A stretch of DNA of 64,000 bases from Bolinopsis microptera (taxonomy: Eukaryota > Ctenophora > Tentaculata > Lobata > Bolinopsidae): contig NC_087073.1 in the NCBI RefSeq assembly GCF_026151205.1, positions 10,516,636-10,580,635 on the forward strand, read 5' to 3'. Position 1 is the stretch's first letter, and each line of letters begins with the position of its first letter. The notes under the pieces are model-generated. The model did no database searches. It saw only the letters and a program-made list of their open reading frames with translations, and was not told the origin of the DNA. The position numbers were made by a program, and so were the translations under genes. Shown piece by piece: positions 36,501-48,367 of the stretch.

Positions 36501-39500
36501 TGTTCGAATGCTGATGTGATCCATTGAGATATGATCCATCGATACGTGATTGACTATTTGAGGACAGGATTGTGCTAGCCGTACACTGTCGATCACATCA
36601 CAGGACACAGCCTACATGAGTACATATAGGACAGCGGCCGTATGGAGATCAGTTATCGCAATCCACAAAATCAACCAATCTTCAGTAAACAGACCCAGAT
36701 CTACAGCAAACATACCCGAGAGATCTGGAAACGCTATCCATTCCTGCAAACTAGTCCCTTGTACTGTGTTAGTCCTCATCAACTAACACGCCTTGCTACT
36801 GCAAGAAGAGACGACGGGTGGGGTGCCTAGTCTGAGCACAGCTTTCACAGCCCCGCCCGCTTTGGGGTGGCTAGCCAGCAAACTGCAGGGATCACTCACT
36901 CCATCCCCCCTGTTGTTTCTGGACCCACTAGCAACCTCAGAGTGACCTCCACGTTGGTAGGGGATGGTAACTGCCCCTCATTGTCCGGCAGGCTAAACGT
37001 CGTCTGGCTGGATCAGATCAAATACCAGCACATACCTGGCCTCTCTCCACTCCACATCACTCACACAGGAGCCCGGCAAGCTCCTTTCCGCTACGGACAG
37101 TAGAATATCAAAACGACCCAGCCATGGACAAATGGTACCTAAAACCCACAAATATGCCAAAACAGTACAATAGCTCGTCACATAAACAGAGAGAACGGCA
37201 AAAGGGGTCTACCGAAAACACGGAACGCGCGGACAAAGACATACATAGTAAAGAAAGCCAAAAATGTATCACCAAACTGATGCGCGCGACCAAACAAATC
37301 ACGAGATCAACACGAGACAACTACAGACAGATAACATAACATTAGCACACGCTCAATCGATTTGATCTATACATCCACACTCCGTGTAAGACGAAATGAA
37401 TAACCCCATCTTACACTTAACCCCGCAGTGGAAAAAACAACAAACTTCAAGCACAGTAAATATCGAGAAACACCTAGCGGAGCTGTTAGCTAGATAACAG
37501 TGGAAGTGGTAGTTTCTCGCATTATCAAACCCAATTTTCCGGGAGGCTGTTTCGACAGTTGACTTTCTATGGAATTAGAAAGTCCCCCGATGACGGAACA
37601 TATGGCAGATACTCTTAGGGGTATCGCCGTTCCACCGGGTCATAACAGCAATGTTATGTCCATTTGGTTCGTGCCGGCTCAGCGAGTCCCATCCCAGCCG
37701 AGCTTTCGGTACACCTCCGCAACCAAAGGAGCTCCAAGAGACGTTAGCCACAAGGCGGACGTAGCCTCCCCGCAAACCCGGGGAGGTAGAGTGAGCGCCC
37801 ATCGACAAAAAAAAAAAAAAAAAAATTCCTGCAAACTACATCCTCTCTACCGACAACAGTCCAATGATGCTCTGGGACTCTGGATGGGACGATCAACAGA
37901 CTCGTCGATCTTTCCTTTGGGGGACTCAGATCATATGGTGGACGCGGAGCATTGGGTAGTCGACGGTACCTTCAAATCCGCACCTAATCTCTTCCATCAG
38001 CTCTTCACAGTCCACGGACTCTTCCCTGATGGCTGGCACCTCCCCCTCTTCTATGGACTCATTCCTGGAAAATCGACGACCCTCTACCGCAACATGTTCG
38101 AGGAGATAGACACCTGGGCTTCTTGGGCCTTGGGGCTACCAACTACAATCCATCCTCATGGACTACGAGCTCGCCATTCACAACGCAGTTGCTTCATACC
38201 TGCCTGCCTAGGTCGAAAATAAACTAGTAGTAAACTATGGCTCAGATCATATCTCAAATTGGCAATGTACGTATACAAATTTGCAAGTAACAGTTCAGAT
38301 CATGTCTCAAATGTGTCGTATTGAAATCAGATCACAATTTCGGACAGATGTCGTTTTTTTTCAGGTACCCTTAGTCGGACAGATGTCGCTGTCGGACAGG
38401 AGTCGTGTTACCGAGGTATAGTGGAATGAGGAGGAGTTGAATAATGCCCGAATGCCGAAAGGATAATAACCAGTTACCAGGGATAACGAGATAAAGCAGT
38501 ACAACAGTAGACATTAGGTCACTTCGGTTTGTCCAGTTCCTCGGGCACAATAAGACGCCTAGTGTGTGTTGCAAAGTTTAAAAATGAAAATAGTAGTAAT
38601 ATGTTGGTTATCGAAGATATGGTTAACGGGGAGGTAATAATTTTTAAAGTATTGCCCTCGAAGTTGTGCAACAGCTGGGCAAGTGCGATACTGTACCAGT
38701 GCAGTGCTCAGTATCCAAAGACAAGATGACCTCTCCATGATAAGTGGCATCTAGGAGCTTGTAAGCGTAGAAAAATCTTTCACTGCAAGGATAACTGTAA
38801 ACTGAGATGCGTGATCTCCAATATTGGGACCTTCTTCGACAGTTATTTATCCCTGAAGTCTCTACAACGTCGCAGGGACTGGTATATTCTCCTTCATATG
38901 TGAGTGATCCGTCATCACCTGACCATCAACGATATTTTGAAAAACTTGCAGTAATTCCCTGCAGCAAACTCTTACACCGCCTATCAGAGGTTACCCTCCG
39001 CAGAACTTGAACTCTATCGGAAGAATAATAGAAATCTCCTTTCTGTGGGGTCGTCACACGATGTGATTGCCCTGTTAAACCTTAACTTATAGAGGAAGGT
39101 AAGAGTAGCAATTGACGAGGATTGCAGCAGGAACTTTACTGTTTACGGAACCGCTGAGATCATGGAAGAAATGTTGAACTTATTTAGTGAGAGAAACATC
39201 AGTTGGGAGCCGTAAGATCAATAAGAACAGATTGTCTGGAAGAACTGAACTAAGTTTCACATCGGGTGATGGATTCGTACTTGAGATTTTTTTAGATAAG
39301 ATCTTTATGATTTTAAAACTAAATTTGTACTGATTGAATCTTAGACAGGGCCTAATAATTTGATCGAATAAGTTAGTTTTCAGAATGCTGTTTTGGTAAC
39401 CCATAATTGAATATCATTAGGGCGTTAATGTCCGGGGATTGCGGTCTTACTTCCTCTAGAAGAATTTGTGGTGATTAAATGTACAGTTAAGTATTGATCG

Positions 39501-40481
39501 CGAATCTTATGATTTGGGATCAAAAATCCAGTCGAGTTTTGAGTGTTGTGATAGACATTGTAGTTGATATGTTCCTTAAGTTTACGATCAGTTTAATCGG
39601 GGTTATAACAGATAACAAGACTAAGCTTAGATATGTGTATAAGCCGGGTACTACCGGCTGTATTCACTGATGAAAAATCAATTGCAAATATCATAATTCC
39701 TCAAAATATCGCAGTTTCAATTGTATATTTAGTATTTACCTTTCATTTCGCCTTTCGGATTCACTATCACTCCTGCATTATCTGAAAGGAATAGTGATTG
39801 AGTTGAATTAAAATTTGTCAAAAACATTCAGCTCTCATTCTTGTCGAGCAAGGAGGGATCTCTCTTCGACAACTGTTTGTTCACTAAATTGAATTGTAAA
39901 AAATCATTGAGGTGCATATTGAAATGCAGACCAACCTTCAAAGTATATAAACATCCCATTCCTCCTTCTATAAGCTTTTCTTTGTCTGATTACAACAGCT
40001 GGTATGACTGAAAGAAGAAACAAATTAAACATCTCATATACAATTTGGTTTCTTACACCGTGTTATAATCCCTACTCATCCCGAGAGTTAGAAGTTAAAT
40101 CTACAGAAAAGGTTCAGAGCAGTTTCCGGTATTCCATATGGAGATTTTGATTTTCTGTCAAGTGATAATTAAAATCTTCGTGAAATACAGTGATCTCCAT
40201 TCTGAGTGGAATAGGTATACATTCAATGAAAAAACATTTATTATTGTTAACAAACCTTTCTTTCTGAGTTCGGGTTTTCCCTTTTTCACAGTAGCCAGGA
40301 ACATGTCACCAGTGGCAGCTGAGGGCATCCTGTTCAGCCTTGCTCCGAAACCGTGCACGGCAATCAGATAAAGGTTCTTAGCTCCAGTATTGTCGGCACA
40401 GTTCATTGTTGCTGCTACGGGTAAACCAAGTGATATCTTGAACTTGGACCCAGCAGAACCACCACGACCTCTCTTAGACAT
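33522..40481 (-). CDS. RPL23: Ribosomal protein uL14 (RPL23), complete
   Basis: Four coding exons on the minus strand: 40256-40481, 39936-40007, 39740-39781 and 33522-33604. All junctions are phase 1 with AG/GT. The product is exactly 140 residues, the length of animal RPL23. Signature stretches are [73 protein letters not shown] and [19 protein letters not shown]. It is a large-subunit protein at the subunit interface of the cytosolic ribosome. No broken frame is seen, so it is probably functional. An acceptor-like TATTCACAG just before the ATG suggests a non-coding first exon upstream. NPKGEMKG is more fungal-like than the usual animal NNKGEMKG. The third intron is ~6.1 kb and filled with transposon relics on the opposite strand. 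Confidence 0.95.
34725..36110 (+). pseudogene. Penelope-like element reverse transcriptase relic
   Basis: Broken frames give, in order: [17 protein letters not shown] (compare the 'KADKGG...' start of Penelope-type RT), [35 protein letters not shown](P)NIN (the catalytic-Asp block 'TLDVxSLYTNIP'), then [19 protein letters not shown] ('GVAMGSPLSPxLANI'). A decayed [11 protein letters not shown] stands where 'YVDD' would be. Stops and shifts occur near 35041, 35219 and 35612. No GIY-YIG endonuclease is seen. It lies in RPL23 intron 3, antisense to the host gene. Confidence 0.65.
36300..38410 (+). mobile_element. MULE DNA transposon relic
   Basis: The ORF part 37827-38222 encodes [20 protein letters not shown], then [22 protein letters not shown], an unmistakable MULE transposase domain (DDE superfamily) carrying the first catalytic Asp. 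The frame is broken elsewhere, and the later catalytic residues are not found. CGACATCTGTCCGA repeats at 36327-36425 and their inverted counterparts at 38339-38405 look like terminal inverted repeats with internal reiteration. A retroposed sequence interrupts it (36754-37824). Confidence 0.7.
36754..37824 (+). mobile_element. Poly(A)-tailed retroposon with 14-bp target duplication
   Basis: ATTCCTGCAAACTA occurs at 36740-36753 and again at 37825-37838, directly after a run of A (37807-37825). The 1,071 bp between are GC-richer than the surroundings and contain only short ORFs. This is the hallmark of LINE-mediated insertion. The source (truncated LINE, SINE-like or processed RNA) is not recognised. 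Confidence 0.85.
38520..39110 (+). pseudogene. Decayed ORFs of unknown, possibly transposon, origin
   Basis: Coding-like pieces with interspersed stops: [20 protein letters not shown] then [20 protein letters not shown], and [20 protein letters not shown]. The C-x4-C-x3-C, GTFF and LSL spacing recalls the zinc ribbon of ISXO2/Merlin-type transposases, but I cannot confirm this. Located in RPL23 intron 3. Confidence 0.3.
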
Positions 40482-42570
40482 GACTACTGTGAATATTTAT
40501 TTGTTAGAGAGATGCAGGATAACAGTCAGTTAGACGAAACAATGTTTATACTAAGACTAAACAAAATCACCTAGAAAACCCTCAGCGCAGCAGTCAGTAC
40601 AGAGTATTATTAATGATATTCGTAGAGACTAGTAGACAAGATAAGGTCTTAATCAGTGAAAATCAAATAAAGAATTGCATAATCATCACTTCTAAGAACT
40701 GTCGTCCTTGACCTTGTACATACATTATAAGACCTTGTGCCTGGTTCAAGGGCCCTGTCATGCTCCAGGTTCAGCCAACAAAATCAACAGAATAAAATCT
40801 ACCCACGCCCCAGATGTTTACCCATTGAAAAATCACACCAGTAATCTAAATTATGTATTAGTACTAGAGTAGAGTATCAAACGGGATGGTCAATATTAAG
40901 GAAGCCTTCCCTAAATCATTTTGAAGGTACATCCATACCACTTGACAGATCATAAAACGCATTCTTGACTATCCTTTAGTGAAAGGTCACAAGATGTTTC
41001 CGTGATTTCCAAAATGCAGGAGTCAATGCTCAGATATCAGAAAGTGGGGACTCAGTCTATAACAAATTACATTCATAGAACGTAGTGATGAAAGTTATCC
41101 AAAGTCTAAGAGTAAATGAACCCAACAGTGATCCAACGGAAAGTTTGCTGTTCAAAAATTTAAGGCCGCTAACACCCAAACGATGGAGCGTAACTAGAAG
41201 AGTATCATGCTAATTCTGAAAAAGTCATACAGAAAGTCACACAGAAATTCTCATAGGTAGTTGGTACAAATGAATGGACGCCAGGGGAAATGTACAACTT
41301 CAAGGCAAATAAGCCTATCACCGACGGCCAACCGGTCATTTTCAAGACGTAGAGAAGCATACAAATATCTGAGACCAATCTTACTATCTCGCTTTTCATT
41401 AAGCAACATGACATAACGTCGTTAGCAACATTTGAGACTGCGTCCGTCATTCTCATTTATATCATAATCAAAATAAATCAGTCATTACTGTCACTTTTTT
41501 AATCTATTAACTTATTACACATTTGTGCTCTGCTTTAGCATCACTTGACTATTTAATAAAATTGTTTGTTCAGGCCATGACCTTATAGTCAGCCAATTGG
41601 CCATTGCTATATTATGTGTATATTGTTTGAATATTCTTTTCTCTGCTGTCATTACTGTCACTTAGAGAACATGAAAACTTGAATATAAGCTAGTATTAAT
41701 GTCCACAATAAACTTTAAGGAACTTTAGACATGAATTTACATGACCAAACACCCCAGTAGTGTCATGGACGATATTGACTGGTAATGCATAAGAGGAAGT
41801 AACTCTCTAGACACTCTCACATACTACCTCCAATGCTACATGTAGAATATATCATTGCTACAAAATGCTGCAGCGCTCGATTTTGAAAGGAAAGTATAAG
41901 AAATCGAAAATATGCGCGGCGGGGGTAAAATTCTAATCCATATTTTATTTAAATGTTTTTCATGAAAACCAAAAAACATTTCATCTTGTCATAAAATATA
42001 AAATATACACAACAAACTATAAAATTACCAATTTATATTAATTATCAAGCTAAGGTCAAGGTCGGATTGAATCATAAATCAAATTGTATGTTGTAATGGA
42101 AATTTTGGAGGACTTCGCCGCTTCGACGCGCCGCGCGAACTAGCATTCTTGCTTCGCGTCGACGATCGTTGCTCTGCTTCGCAGAGCAACGATCTCGACG
42201 GATTGACATCGTCAATCAATGGAAATTCGATTCACGATTTCAATCCTTTGCAGCTTGGTGAGGCCCAGTGGTGCATCTTACCGATCTACCGAAGAATTAT
42301 TTGATGCGCAGACAAATTATTTGATGTGCGGAGCGGCCCAGTTGTGCATCGCGCTATAAAATGGAAAGTAGCGTGAGTGGTTAAATAAAAGAAGCAAGCA
42401 GCAAGGCAAACCAACAAGCTAAATAAATGACGTAGTCCATAGTCGATTGTAAAGTGATTAAAGTGTAAAATGATTATCTTTGTTTGCTCTAACAAACTTT
42501 TTAAACGTTGCAATTTATGTTGTATATATGATATAACTCAAAAGCATGAGTACGAGTAACTAGTGATAGT
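40482..42570. other. Intergenic, mostly unremarkable
   Basis: Probably holds the RPL23 promoter and a non-coding first exon near its left end. A CTATATTATGTGTATATTGTTTGAAT block near 41609 recurs near 44091. A short hairpin lies at 42164-42194. No gene seen. Confidence 0.4.
42164..42194. repeat. Perfect 14-bp hairpin with TTC loop
   Basis: GATCGTTGCTCTGC, loop TTC, then the complementary arm. It sits in a CG-rich island within AT-rich DNA. Confidence 0.9.
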
Positions 42571-42574
42571 ATAA

Positions 42575-42960
42575 TGTACCCAGCAGACCTTACCGCCTGG
42601 CGATATTACTACAGGGTGATCGCCTGTTCACAGCTTGTTGAACTCCGCGCGCGCTCGTTAGTTCATTGCATTTGCACGCTTCAATAATTCCAAGAATACA
42701 ATTGTGCCACGTACCACGTGATACGATTCAGCCAATCAGAGAACAAGAATCCGCAAAGTTAAAGCTGCGCAGTTTTATAAGGCCTAAAATATGACTTTTC
42801 GCGATAATTCAAAATCTAAGTTGTCCCAAATTTGGCTCCTGGGGAGCTAACTTTAGTTTTACGAGACAAAAATTTTGTTGAAAACCTGAACTTTCTATTT
42901 CTTTTATTTCCGAAGTTAGGCCCCTAACGGTAAGGTTTCCTGGGTAAGATTCTTAAAAAA
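42575..42960 (+). repeat. Dispersed repeat family A, copy 2
   Basis: Partner of 23325-23670; shares CCTTACCGCCTG, AATCTAAGTTGTCCCAAATT and CTGGGGAGCTAACTTTA in the same order. It retains additional middle sequence, including CCACGTGATACGATTCAGCC. Confidence 0.7.
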
Positions 42961-43009
42961 AAGTTTAAATTAATTTTGGCAAAAATTACTGAGGCCGAGG
43001 CAGTTTTGC

Positions 43010-43360
43010 TGATCTAACCAGAGGCAGTTTTGCTCTAACCAGAGCCCTTTCGCTTGTATTGTGAAACAAGTGCGTCACGCAGTACGCGTAGACACATGGC
43101 TATGTGAAGAGACAGGTGGCCATTGTTAATGGTATGGCCCGGCGAGCGCTACTTCGTAGCAATTGCCATAACATTTCGAGAAGAAAGTGGCGCGCGCTAC
43201 TTCGAAGAAATTTAGACGAGTAACATCCGTCAATCATATTTTCGGTTCCTGAACATGAATCATGCTGAAAATTTGTCATATCCTTCCTGCAATCATACTA
43301 GACTACCAGTAGTGCGCGACCGTTGTGAAACAAGCGCGTCACGCAGTATAGTACTGTGTA
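43010..43360. repeat. Mosaic of CG-rich dispersed repeats
   Basis: Contains CTCTAACCAGAGCCCT, GTGAAACAAG(T/C)GCGTCACGCAGTA (twice) and the inverted form of the GCGCGC unit seen at 6600-6700. These are the same pieces as at 6.2-7.3 kb. Confidence 0.65.
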
Positions 43361-44860
43361 GGTGCTTCGTTTTCAGTTTTAAAGCATAAAGTGACGGAGA
43401 AATTAATCGTGTATAGAGTCCGAGTTATTATGGTCATTTCTTCAACGTTTTATTTTCTGTTCCTGAAAGTTTTGGGGAAATGCTGACACCCCAAGGAGCT
43501 GCCTCTGCTGTGTCATTAACTTGAAAACTGATACAACTTCCTGCAGGGCCTTTCGTGATATCATGGATTAAATTAGTTCCACTTGGATTTTGTTGTAATC
43601 ATCATTCTGTGGTTTCAATGTACCATCATGTAGCACAACTCCTTAGCTTAAAAACAGGTGCTAGGCATGTGAAAATTTTCTAGATCCCCCATGAAAGTCG
43701 AGGTACAACTCGTCAGCCATGCAATGTTAGGTGACATCATGTGTATTACTTGTTAGTCACATGGTAAACCAGTAGGTACTTGGCTTGTCTGCTTTTTATC
43801 TATAGAATTAGACCACAAATGCTAACAATCTATAAGCATTCTAAGATGTTAGTAACTCCACAACTCTAATAAACATTTTCATGATTTTCCATTTATCAAC
43901 GAGAGTAAGATTTGACCTATTGAGAACAACAATCATAGCTCTTAGAGGAGAGAGAGGGTTTAAAAGTAGTAGTGCAGTAAAAATAGCAGAATTAGATATA
44001 AATTTGGAGCCAGTTCTTTAAACTGGCTTACTTATACTACTTAAAGGGTGTTCAAGGGTTTTCTATTGAATTTTATATAGGGTAATTGTTATATTATGTG
44101 TATATTGTTTGAATAATTTTTCTCCTTGTCATCATTAAAAAATTTATCAACGTTCTCTCTCTCATGAATTTGTTTTTATTTATTTATTTTTAAATTAACG
44201 GTTTTTAACTTTTCAAACTTTTTTATATGTAAATAAATTATGACAATTATAGAATTTGTTTGTTTTTTAATGACGAAGGCTGTGAAATGTTCACAGTTCT
44301 GATAATGAGGAAATCAGAAAGAATGTTTAAAACTAGTGATGATGTTTATGTCATTATTCTTCAATGAAACAAGAAATTTTCAATGAAACAAGAAATTTAA
44401 TTTTAGCACATTTTACAGAATAAAAAGATGTAAAACAATTCATAAAATATAATGCCCATTTGGTGTATGACTTTTTGTCCTTGACTGCTAGTTTGGTTTT
44501 GGAAGGACAGGTAACTAACGGGGCAAGGAATGCGCGTGCCTGAAAGCTTTTGCACACACCGAAACGCTAGTTCAGTTAGGTTTTTAGAGACAGGGCTCAT
44601 TTCAGGACTAGAAGAAATTTGTTAGTAGACATTAGGGGTTCTGTTTATAGTTGTTACTATAGTTTGCAGTCTTGTTGTGACAAAAAGTCTACACTAAAAC
44701 ATGCTTTAGTTTATATTGTGTGGTTCAAGGATATAAAATGTGGCTTCAAGGTGGATATTAAAGAGCTTGCGAAAGATTATGGCCTTTGTATCAATGGTTA
44801 TAATAAGCTATAAATATCTTAAACTATACAGTGCTAATTAAAAATTTCTTTATACTTCAT
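43361..44860. other. Intergenic, nothing firm
   Basis: AT-rich. A weak minus-strand ORF near 43450-43600 is not supported as a gene. Confidence 0.4.
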
Positions 44861-44996
44861 TCTCAGATTAGATTTAAAAATTCAAAAAATATACATTTAT
44901 TTTATTAATACCTTCTCACACATTCTTTACTCACAGGACAAGACTTGGAAAACAGTAGCCTAGAGGAATTTAATTGAGATGTGTGTGAACAGCCAG

Positions 44997-47900
44997 TTAT
45001 AATGTTTGGAAAATAATATTTGTGCACTCAAAATCTTTTACGGTCCAATCAAGCAGGGCGTGGTTATGCTGATTGGCTAATAGCGCACTTTTAAGTTTTC
45101 CTCGCAAGCACATTACACTAGTAGTAAAGTCAGTCATTCTGAACTTTGGGGTTAAAATGTTAAAAATTTTGGTTGACCTAGTGTTGTGGTTGTCAGGTGG
45201 GTCTACCTGACAGATAAGAAGGCAGGGTTTCCTCGACGAACATGTGTAACCCTCATATAGGGATATTGGAGCACGGAATTTCATTATCTTGTAGAGCTCG
45301 AGGTAACTGTGGTATGTATAGAGATTTTGTATAGCTAGAATATTATTATGCTTGAATATCGGTTTGGTGTGTTCTTTTATGAAAAATTTTTGGTCAAGTT
45401 TCTGGTGTCCTATAGGCCTAGTACGTGCACAAGTCTTAAACTTATCAAGGTACGCCAGCCTATCACCAAATAGTACTCTGAGACAGTACTTCTGAGCAGT
45501 AAATATTGAGCTTATACGTTGCTTAGCTGCCCCACCCCATACAGATATACAGTAGGAAAGATGTGATTCGAACAGAGTATAATATAATTGTTGATGTAGA
45601 AATTCTGGAAGGGAGCAGCGAAGTCTACATAAAGTGGATGTGGAATGATTTAGGGTTCGCTTAAGAGCTTTAATGTGATCTTCCCATGATAGGTTCTCGT
45701 CAATTATAACACCCAGAAACTTTGCGGATGAAACCTTTTTGATTGGATAGTTGTCTATAGTTAGTACAGGTTCAGGGTGTGATAAAATCTCTGACTTAGA
45801 ACCTGCCATGTTGGGTTTGAAGTGTATGTAGCAGCACTTGGACATGTTTATATGTAACTTATTCGCTCTCATATAAGACTGTAATGATGACAAAAGCTCA
45901 TTTCCTCGTTCATATGCCTCACGTTTTGTTTTGCCGACAACAAATATATTAGTATCATCAGCAAAGGTAACAAATGATCCTAGTTTAGAACTGTTTGTGA
46001 TGTCGTTCATATAAAGAAGAAATAGGAGAGGTCCAAGAATTGAACCCTGTGGGACACCAAATTGAATAGATAGGGTATCTGATTTTTCTCCTACAACTTC
46101 AGTGTATTGTTGCCTGTTTGTTAAGTAGCTTTTTATGAGGTTATTTGCAACTCCTCTCACTCCACATCCCTCTAATTTTATAAGAAGTGTTGAATGATCG
46201 ATGGTGTCAAAAGCTTTGCTAAGGTCAATGAATATTCCTAAAACATGATTCTTAAGTTTAAGAGATTTCGTAATTAAATCTACAGAGTAATTGACTGCAT
46301 GCGATGTAGAGTGAGATTTCCTAAATCCAAACTGTGTCTTCGATATAACTCCCTGGGAGCTAACAAATCCGTATATTCTAGAATATATGAGCTTTTCAAA
46401 GATCTTACCGAAGACGGACAGTGTGGAGATAGGACGGTAGTTCTCGATTTCTTCTGGGTTACCTTTCTTATATACAGGTGTTATTTTACCAGTTTTCAGG
46501 ACATCAGGAAATATACCTTGGGTCATAAGGATATTGAAGTAATTCGATAATACAGGTGCAATTACATGAGATGACTTTTTTATTACACTTATGGGAATGT
46601 CACTGGCTTTACCATTTTCGAACTCTCTTATGATTTTCAATATTTCGTTCGAGGAGCAATCTTCTAACCTAATATTTTTTTCATTTCTTGGGTTCAGGAA
46701 GTCATAGAAAGTTTTCATGGGTAATATAGGCAGGCCATTAGATAGATTATTCAGTGTCTCATTCAGCTTTGGTGCAATAGAGACAAACCAAGCATTGAAT
46801 CCATTAGCAATTGCTCTTCTATCAACTATTCTTTGGTTATCAATGATAAATGGGGGCTTGGTTTGCCTCTTCTTTTTGCCTCTGAGTTCGTTAATAATTT
46901 GCCAGGTTTTCTTGCTGTTTTCACAGTTGTTTAGAATTTCGTTACAGTAATGCCAACGTTTGGCAGCTTTAATGATAGCTTTGAGCATCCTACGATAATC
47001 ACTAAATACTTGGTATAGCAAGATATTACCACCAGGGTTCTTATTGGTAACGGTGTCAGACCACTCCTTACGTAGTTCATGCTTTCTTTCTACAGACTGG
47101 ATGATACTGTCTGTAATCCATGGGTTAAGTTTGGGAGTTCTTTTTGTCACTTTCGGTACCTCCAGTTTGCAGTGTTTGTCAAGTGTCTGGTCAAAACATG
47201 CCGTAAACTCATCAAATTTTGTTGAAGGAGTGAGCTGGTTTACCTTTACCTCAAGTTCAGTTACAAAGCTTTTCAATTTGGAACTTGAGTAATCATAATA
47301 GCGGACATGTTTCTGAGGCTCTGTACTGCGAGGGGTCTCTACTGAAGTGAAGGTAAATATAGGGGCATGCTCACCAAGCCGTTCTTCAATAACACCTGAT
47401 AAGACTATATTCTCAATTTTATTTGTTAAAATGTTATCGATGCAGGAACTTTTACAGTTTTGACGAAAATGTGTTGCAATGGAGATAGTCGGGTAAAAGC
47501 CGTTTCTGTATAAAGTATCCTCAAAGAGCTGGGAACTGGTAGAAATATTAAGTATGTTTGAGTTAAAGTCTCCCAACAAATTGACAGTTTTCCCATTTAG
47601 CTGCTTTGCAAGTAGTTCCAGGGTTTCACAAAAGCTATCAAAGCAGCCATTAGGGGGTCGGTAAATGACTCCATGAACAATTTTGCTGCCTGCGCTATCT
47701 GTGGTTTCAACAAAGAGGCTCTCAATATTTGTAGTACAGTGTGATACGTTTTCTAAGACCACAGTATTTAAATGGTCAGATACATAGAGTGCAACACCTG
47801 TGCCTTTTTTCTTACCTGCCAATGTTTCTTGATAGAATCCTGTGTATGATGGAATTTGGTACAGGCCCTGCTGTGCAGGATCAGTATTGGTTTCAGCAAG

Positions 47901-48362
47901 ACCAATCATATCAAACGAGTGCCCTATACTTTTGAGTTCAATTAGGAAGCTATCAAAGTTAGATGCGTTTCCATCTATATTGTAGAATAAAGTTGATAAC
48001 ATAGATTTTTTTGAGGAATTGAGCTGCTTGATTGCATTTAAGAACTCGAGTTTAGAGTAGCGACGGCAACGTTCAAGTACAAGGGCATATGATGCAATTA
48101 AGGCATCTTCCTGGTTTCTATTATCATAAAATCTATCAGAATCTATAGATTCCTCATCAGATGGAAATGGGCAGTACCGTTCCTCTGCAGAACTGGCACA
48201 CTCGCAGCACATCCATAGTCCATTTTTGCATGAGTATTTAGCTGATTTGAAACACTTAGTATGGATGGCATTATTACAGTTTTCACACTCTAGTAAAGGT
48301 TGTCCGATGTTAATAGATCTACTACATGGCTCACACACATCTTTAATCATTTTCATAATCAT
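44997..48362 (-). CDS. LINE ORF2: PHD-like finger, APE endonuclease, reverse transcriptase
   Basis: 1,121 residues. A Cys/His finger lies at ~9-56 (CEPCSRSINIGQPLLECENC). An apurinic-type endonuclease follows (~125-350) with GLAETNTD, LLGDFNSN and a closing EHAPIF. The reverse transcriptase (~600-880) has YRPISTLSVFGKIFEK, FIDLSKAFDTIDH, GVPQGSILGPLLFLLY and the catalytic FADDTNIF. The C-terminal part has CR1-type KFLGVIIDENLSWEDHI. It nicks the target and copies its own RNA in place (target-primed reverse transcription). The start ATG lies five bases after the ORF1 stop. All catalytic blocks look intact. A Zn finger at the N-terminus of ORF2 is uncommon, since such fingers are usually found in ORF1. 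Confidence 0.93.
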   Translation of the reverse strand: MIMKMIKDVCEPCSRSINIGQPLLECENCNNAIHTKCFKSAKYSCKNGLWMCCECASSAEERYCPFPSDEESIDSDRFYDNRNQEDALIASYALVLERCRRYSKLEFLNAIKQLNSSKKSMLSTLFYNIDGNASNFDSFLIELKSIGHSFDMIGLAETNTDPAQQGLYQIPSYTGFYQETLAGKKKGTGVALYVSDHLNTVVLENVSHCTTNIESLFVETTDSAGSKIVHGVIYRPPNGCFDSFCETLELLAKQLNGKTVNLLGDFNSNILNISTSSQLFEDTLYRNGFYPTISIATHFRQNCKSSCIDNILTNKIENIVLSGVIEERLGEHAPIFTFTSVETPRSTEPQKHVRYYDYSSSKLKSFVTELEVKVNQLTPSTKFDEFTACFDQTLDKHCKLEVPKVTKRTPKLNPWITDSIIQSVERKHELRKEWSDTVTNKNPGGNILLYQVFSDYRRMLKAIIKAAKRWHYCNEILNNCENSKKTWQIINELRGKKKRQTKPPFIIDNQRIVDRRAIANGFNAWFVSIAPKLNETLNNLSNGLPILPMKTFYDFLNPRNEKNIRLEDCSSNEILKIIREFENGKASDIPISVIKKSSHVIAPVLSNYFNILMTQGIFPDVLKTGKITPVYKKGNPEEIENYRPISTLSVFGKIFEKLIYSRIYGFVSSQGVISKTQFGFRKSHSTSHAVNYSVDLITKSLKLKNHVLGIFIDLSKAFDTIDHSTLLIKLEGCGVRGVANNLIKSYLTNRQQYTEVVGEKSDTLSIQFGVPQGSILGPLLFLLYMNDITNSSKLGSFVTFADDTNIFVVGKTKREAYERGNELLSSLQSYMRANKLHINMSKCCYIHFKPNMAGSKSEILSHPEPVLTIDNYPIKKVSSAKFLGVIIDENLSWEDHIKALKRTLNHSTSTLCRLRCSLPEFLHQQLYYTLFESHLSYCISVWGGAAKQRISSIFTAQKYCLRVLFGDRLAYLDKFKTCARTRPIGHQKLDQKFFIKEHTKPIFKHNNILAIQNLYTYHSYLELYKIMKFRAPISLYEGYTCSSRKPCLLICQVDPPDNHNTRSTKIFNILTPKFRMTDFTTSVMCLRGKLKSALLANQHNHALLDWTVKDFECTNIIFQTL

Positions 48363-48367
48363 TTTTA

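Noticed and set aside
38700-38860. Merlin/ISXO2 transposase zinc ribbon
   Set aside because: The cysteine spacing is suggestive but no transposase core follows, so I list it only as an unassigned decayed ORF.
43450-43600. Minus-strand coding-like stretch (ITKGPAGSCISFQVND)
   Set aside because: Only ~55 residues, preceded by stops, no convincing acceptor and no recognised family.
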